Source: Candidatus Latescibacterota bacterium
GTDB lineage: Bacteria > Latescibacterota > Latescibacteria > Latescibacterales > Latescibacteraceae
Direction: 5' to 3'
Length of the DNA: 35,658 bases
NCBI GenBank assembly: GCA_016927495.1
Contig: JAFGMP010000014.1
Span: forward strand, 1 to 35,658
The position numbers were made by a program, and so were the translations under genes. Positions within the stretch are counted from its first letter, which is position 1. Every line of letters starts with the position of its first letter. The notes under the pieces were generated by a model, which worked only from the letters and a program-made list of their open reading frames with translations, searched no databases and was not told the origin of the DNA. Of the stretch, positions 33,113-35,658 are shown one piece after another.

Positions 33113-34939
33113 ATGAAATCATCGCAAAAATATCTTAGAGAGAAAACTGAATTACTGCCGTCAAATCCCGGTGTGTATCTCTGGCTGGATGACCAAAAAA
33201 ATATTCTGTATGTGGGGAAAGCAAAAAACCTTCGCAGCCGTGTGATGTCATATTTGCGCGAGGACGGCGACGGCAGGATGCAGATTCCACACCTTATGAA
33301 TCAGGTAGCCGACCTCGATTATATTGTAACGGATTCCGATATCGAAGCGCTGGTAACCGAAGCGAACCTTATTCGTGCTAAAAAACCGAAATATAATGTC
33401 CGCCTGAAAGATGACAAGCGTTATCCTTACATAAAAATTACGAAAGAAGCAATTCCCCAAATATATCTGACACGTAAAATTGCTGATGACGGTTCACGCT
33501 ATCTTGGCCCATACACCGATGTCAAGGCAGTTCGCAAGACTCTCGAACTTGTGCATTCCACGTTTCCGCTTCGTACCTGCAGGCATAAGCTTCCCTCGGA
33601 TGTAATAACCCGCCCGTGTCTGAATTACCAGATGAAACGGTGCAGCGCTCCATGTACGGAATACATCAGTGCGGATGATTATAATAGTATCGTTAATGAT
33701 GCAATCAACTTTATTTTAGGCAAAAACGATGCACTCATTCGTGATATCGAAAAACGAATGTTTGAGGCATCGGAAAGACTTGAATTCGAACATGCCGCAA
33801 CACTACGGGACCTTCTGAAGTCTGTCCGGCGTGTTACTGAACGAAAACGCGCTTTTTCAACCGACCGAAACACCGATGACTGGGATGTCATCAATTACCA
33901 TATACTCGATAATGAAGCATGTGTCCTGATCATGGAAATCCGTGAAGGCAGGATACTCGGTAAAAAAGATTATCTCATGAGCGGCCTGAAATACACATCG
34001 CCGTCGGAGATGTTATCAGTATTCCTGACCCAATATTACTTGCATGCAGGGTTCATTCCACCGGAGATACACTTGCCCGAAACACCCTTGGATAATGAGA
34101 ATATCGAGCTGTTGTTCTCTGACAGATCAAAGAGAAAAGTCACACTGGTTTACCCGAGTCGCGGAGAAAAAGCGCGTCTTTTGAAAATGACGGCCATGAA
34201 CGCCAAAATAACAATTAAAGAGCGTGTCGAGAAACGGGATAGAATGAAAGATGCCGTACCCGGTGTACTCCTTGCGTTAAAACGAGACCTCAGGCTGAAA
34301 AAACCACCGCGAACTATCGCCTGTATCGACATTTCCCATCTGCAAGGCACGGATACCGTGGCATCACTGGTATTTTTCAGAAACGCAAAACCGGAAAAGA
34401 AAGAATACCGTCACTTTAAAATTGCCACGGTACAGGGTATCGATGATTTTAAAAGCATGCAGGAAGTCGTTAACCGCTATTTCGCGCGCCGTATCGATGA
34501 AAAAAAAGAATTGCCGGATCTTTTACTCGTCGACGGTGGTAAAGGGCAGCTTTCAAGCGCCCAGAAAACTCTGAAAAAACTCAATCTTGAAAAGCAGGCT
34601 GTGGCAGGTCTTGCCAAAAGGCTTGAGGAGGTCTTTTTGCCCGGAGCATCGGAAGCACAGAATATACCCAAAACTTCATCGGCGCTTCACCTGCTTCAGC
34701 GAATCCGTGATGAAGCCCACCGGTTTGCCGTCACATATCAGCGTTCGTTACGGCAAAAAAAGACGATATCTTCCTCTCTCAACAACATTCCGGGTATCGG
34801 CCCCAGAAAAGCTGAAGCACTTCTCAAACATTTCGGCTCGGTTGCCTCGATAAGGGAAGCCGAACAAACACAGATTGCCGAAGTCGAAGGTATCGGACTG
34901 AAACATGCTCAGGCCATATTAGAGTATCTGAGGAAATGA
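33113..34939 (+). CDS. uvrC: Excinuclease ABC subunit C
   Basis: The 608-residue length and domain order are those of UvrC. An N-terminal GIY-YIG nuclease (PGVYLWLDDQKNILYVGKAKNL, residues 19-40, with Tyr22, Tyr33 and Arg41) makes the 3' cut. A Cys region (LRTCRHKL, RPCLNYQMKRCSAPC) follows. The UVR motif is ASERLEFEHAATLRDLLKSV. The RNase H-like domain (IACIDISHLQGTD, LLLVDGGKGQLSSA) makes the 5' cut. Two helix-hairpin-helix motifs end the protein (IPGIGPRKAEALLKHFG, VEGIGLKHAQAIL). It acts with UvrA and UvrB in nucleotide excision repair. The gene follows the phosphoesterase by nine bases without a strong ribosome site of its own. Confidence 0.97.
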   Translation: MKSSQKYLREKTELLPSNPGVYLWLDDQKNILYVGKAKNLRSRVMSYLREDGDGRMQIPHLMNQVADLDYIVTDSDIEALVTEANLIRAKKPKYNVRLKDDKRYPYIKITKEAIPQIYLTRKIADDGSRYLGPYTDVKAVRKTLELVHSTFPLRTCRHKLPSDVITRPCLNYQMKRCSAPCTEYISADDYNSIVNDAINFILGKNDALIRDIEKRMFEASERLEFEHAATLRDLLKSVRRVTERKRAFSTDRNTDDWDVINYHILDNEACVLIMEIREGRILGKKDYLMSGLKYTSPSEMLSVFLTQYYLHAGFIPPEIHLPETPLDNENIELLFSDRSKRKVTLVYPSRGEKARLLKMTAMNAKITIKERVEKRDRMKDAVPGVLLALKRDLRLKKPPRTIACIDISHLQGTDTVASLVFFRNAKPEKKEYRHFKIATVQGIDDFKSMQEVVNRYFARRIDEKKELPDLLLVDGGKGQLSSAQKTLKKLNLEKQAVAGLAKRLEEVFLPGASEAQNIPKTSSALHLLQRIRDEAHRFAVTYQRSLRQKKTISSSLNNIPGIGPRKAEALLKHFGSVASIREAEQTQIAEVEGIGLKHAQAILEYLRK

Positions 34940-35124
34940 AGTTCATTACCTGCTAAAAAAAATTCTCTCGCAAAGAACCAGGGAACAGATATAAAAAAAT
35001 TCTCCTGCTGTCCTATTGAACTGCTATATATGTCGTGAAAATAAGAAGAATTAAAAAAGGAGTAAAAAAAATATAAGTATTTTTATTTGAGGGAAACATG
35101 GCAAAATACTTTTGTAATCTCATC

Positions 35125-35403
35125 CTATTTATGAAGCTTTTCCTCAATTTTTTCAGACAGAAATATTTTCATCAGGGACTGGTAAGGAACATCATTTTTA
35201 TTTGCGAGAAATTTCAGTTCTTCAATAAGTGTCTCAGGAAGTCTTATAGAGATTGTCTTTAACGTTGGTTTTAATTTTGGTAACGTAATAGTTTTTGATT
35301 GTGACCAGTCAATATATTCAGTAGAATCATGGGTGGCCCAAAATTTCCTTTCTTCTTCCTCGGTATTAAATTCAGGAATACTTTTTTTATGTATATTTTT
35401 CAT
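35125..35403 (-). CDS. brnA: BrnA-like ribbon-helix-helix antitoxin
   Basis: The 92-residue protein has an N-terminal part ending FWATHDSTEYIDWSQ, typical of the region that contacts the toxin. A C-terminal ribbon-helix-helix DNA-binding domain follows (TLKTISIRLPETLIEELKFL at about 47-66, then NDVPYQSLMKIFLSEKIEEKL). It should neutralise the BrnT-like toxin encoded upstream and repress their shared promoter. Its start overlaps the toxin's end by 17 bases, so translation is coupled. Toxin-first order matches known brnTA pairs. Confidence 0.87.
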   Translation of the reverse strand: MKNIHKKSIPEFNTEEEERKFWATHDSTEYIDWSQSKTITLPKLKPTLKTISIRLPETLIEELKFLANKNDVPYQSLMKIFLSEKIEEKLHK

Positions 35404-35658
35404 ATTCAGCTCTCTCTTTTTTACTCATATCTCTGGATGAAATAACTCGAATTTTTGATTTTTTGATAGTAAACGCAATAAATAACTTTCTGTCACGATT
35501 CGTCCGACCTAATGCATAATATCTGATTTCGGCTTGAGAATGTGTTATATCCGGTGCAATTAAAAGGGGGTTATTAAAAAATAATTGTTCGCTTTCAACC
35601 GGAGCAACATTATGTTTTTCCCAGTTTTTATTTATATTGTGTTTATCCCATTCAAACC
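35387..35658 (-). CDS. brnT: BrnT-like RNase toxin, 5' end outside window
   Basis: The minus strand is open from the right edge to TAA at 35387-35389, giving 89 residues. The visible part starts FEWDKHNINKNWEKHNVAP, continues EIRYYALGRTNRDRKLFIAF, and ends KIRVISSRDMSKKERAEYEK. These are the conserved BrnT blocks; the first few residues and the start codon are missing. BrnT is an RNase that halts translation under stress. The frame overlaps the antitoxin start. Because the gene is nearly complete, only the N-terminal few residues are uncertain. Confidence 0.87.
   Translation of the reverse strand, partial: FEWDKHNINKNWEKHNVAPVESEQLFFNNPLLIAPDITHSQAEIRYYALGRTNRDRKLFIAFTIKKSKIRVISSRDMSKKERAEYEKYT

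Overview
The window is about 43% GC with dense protein-coding genes on both strands and no rRNA, tRNA or CRISPR array that I can see. It suggests a Gram-negative, diderm bacterium of an uncultured lineage in or near the FCB group (Latescibacterota-, KSB1- or Fibrobacterota-like). The reasons are several lipobox lipoproteins, secreted FG-GAP/VCBS proteins, a C-terminal FlgD-like/type IX-type sorting tail, Tat-exported sugar oxidoreductase and isomerase homologues, and a PilZ protein. The phylum is an inference, not something the sequence proves.

Layout: (1) 1-3300, minus strand: a VCBS protein cut by the window edge, a BlaI/MecI-type repressor without its sensor, then a tight operon of a five-CxxCH lipoprotein, a degenerate amidohydrolase and an intact amidohydrolase. 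(2) 3533-3605: an imperfect palindromic repeat; then a plus-strand SGNH-type (sialate O-acetylesterase-like) lipoprotein or secreted esterase. (3) 4598-13651, minus strand: a long acidic TPR protein overlapping an M24 aminopeptidase, a membrane thiol-redox protein with two N-terminal thioredoxin-like domains, a DUF1848 Fe-S protein, and a large lipoprotein with an eroded calcineurin-like domain. (4) 14133-24780, plus strand: the E1-alpha, E1-beta and E2 genes of a 2-oxoacid/acetoin dehydrogenase complex, a PfkB sugar kinase interrupted near its end by an in-frame TAA, a Tat-exported Gfo/Idh/MocA protein, two VCBS proteins and a duplicated beta-sandwich secreted protein. (5) 25165-28729, minus strand: a PilZ protein, a membrane-anchored unknown and a lamin-tail/beta-helix secreted protein. 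(6) 28983-34939, plus strand: a PD-(D/E)XK nuclease fused to an XPD-like helicase, a Tat-exported TIM-barrel isomerase, a YfcE-type phosphoesterase and UvrC. (7) The right edge holds a brnTA-like toxin-antitoxin pair, with the toxin cut by the window end.

Functional reading: the region mixes housekeeping functions (pyruvate/acetoin oxidation, nucleotide excision repair, peptide turnover) with a secreted or periplasmic carbohydrate-handling set (esterase, Gfo/Idh/MocA, TIM-barrel isomerase, VCBS proteins, sugar kinase) and envelope redox proteins. The most unusual items are the pseudoenzyme-like paralogues next to intact or redox partners, the nonsense codon in the sugar kinase, and the Cas4-like nuclease-helicase fusion without any CRISPR context.
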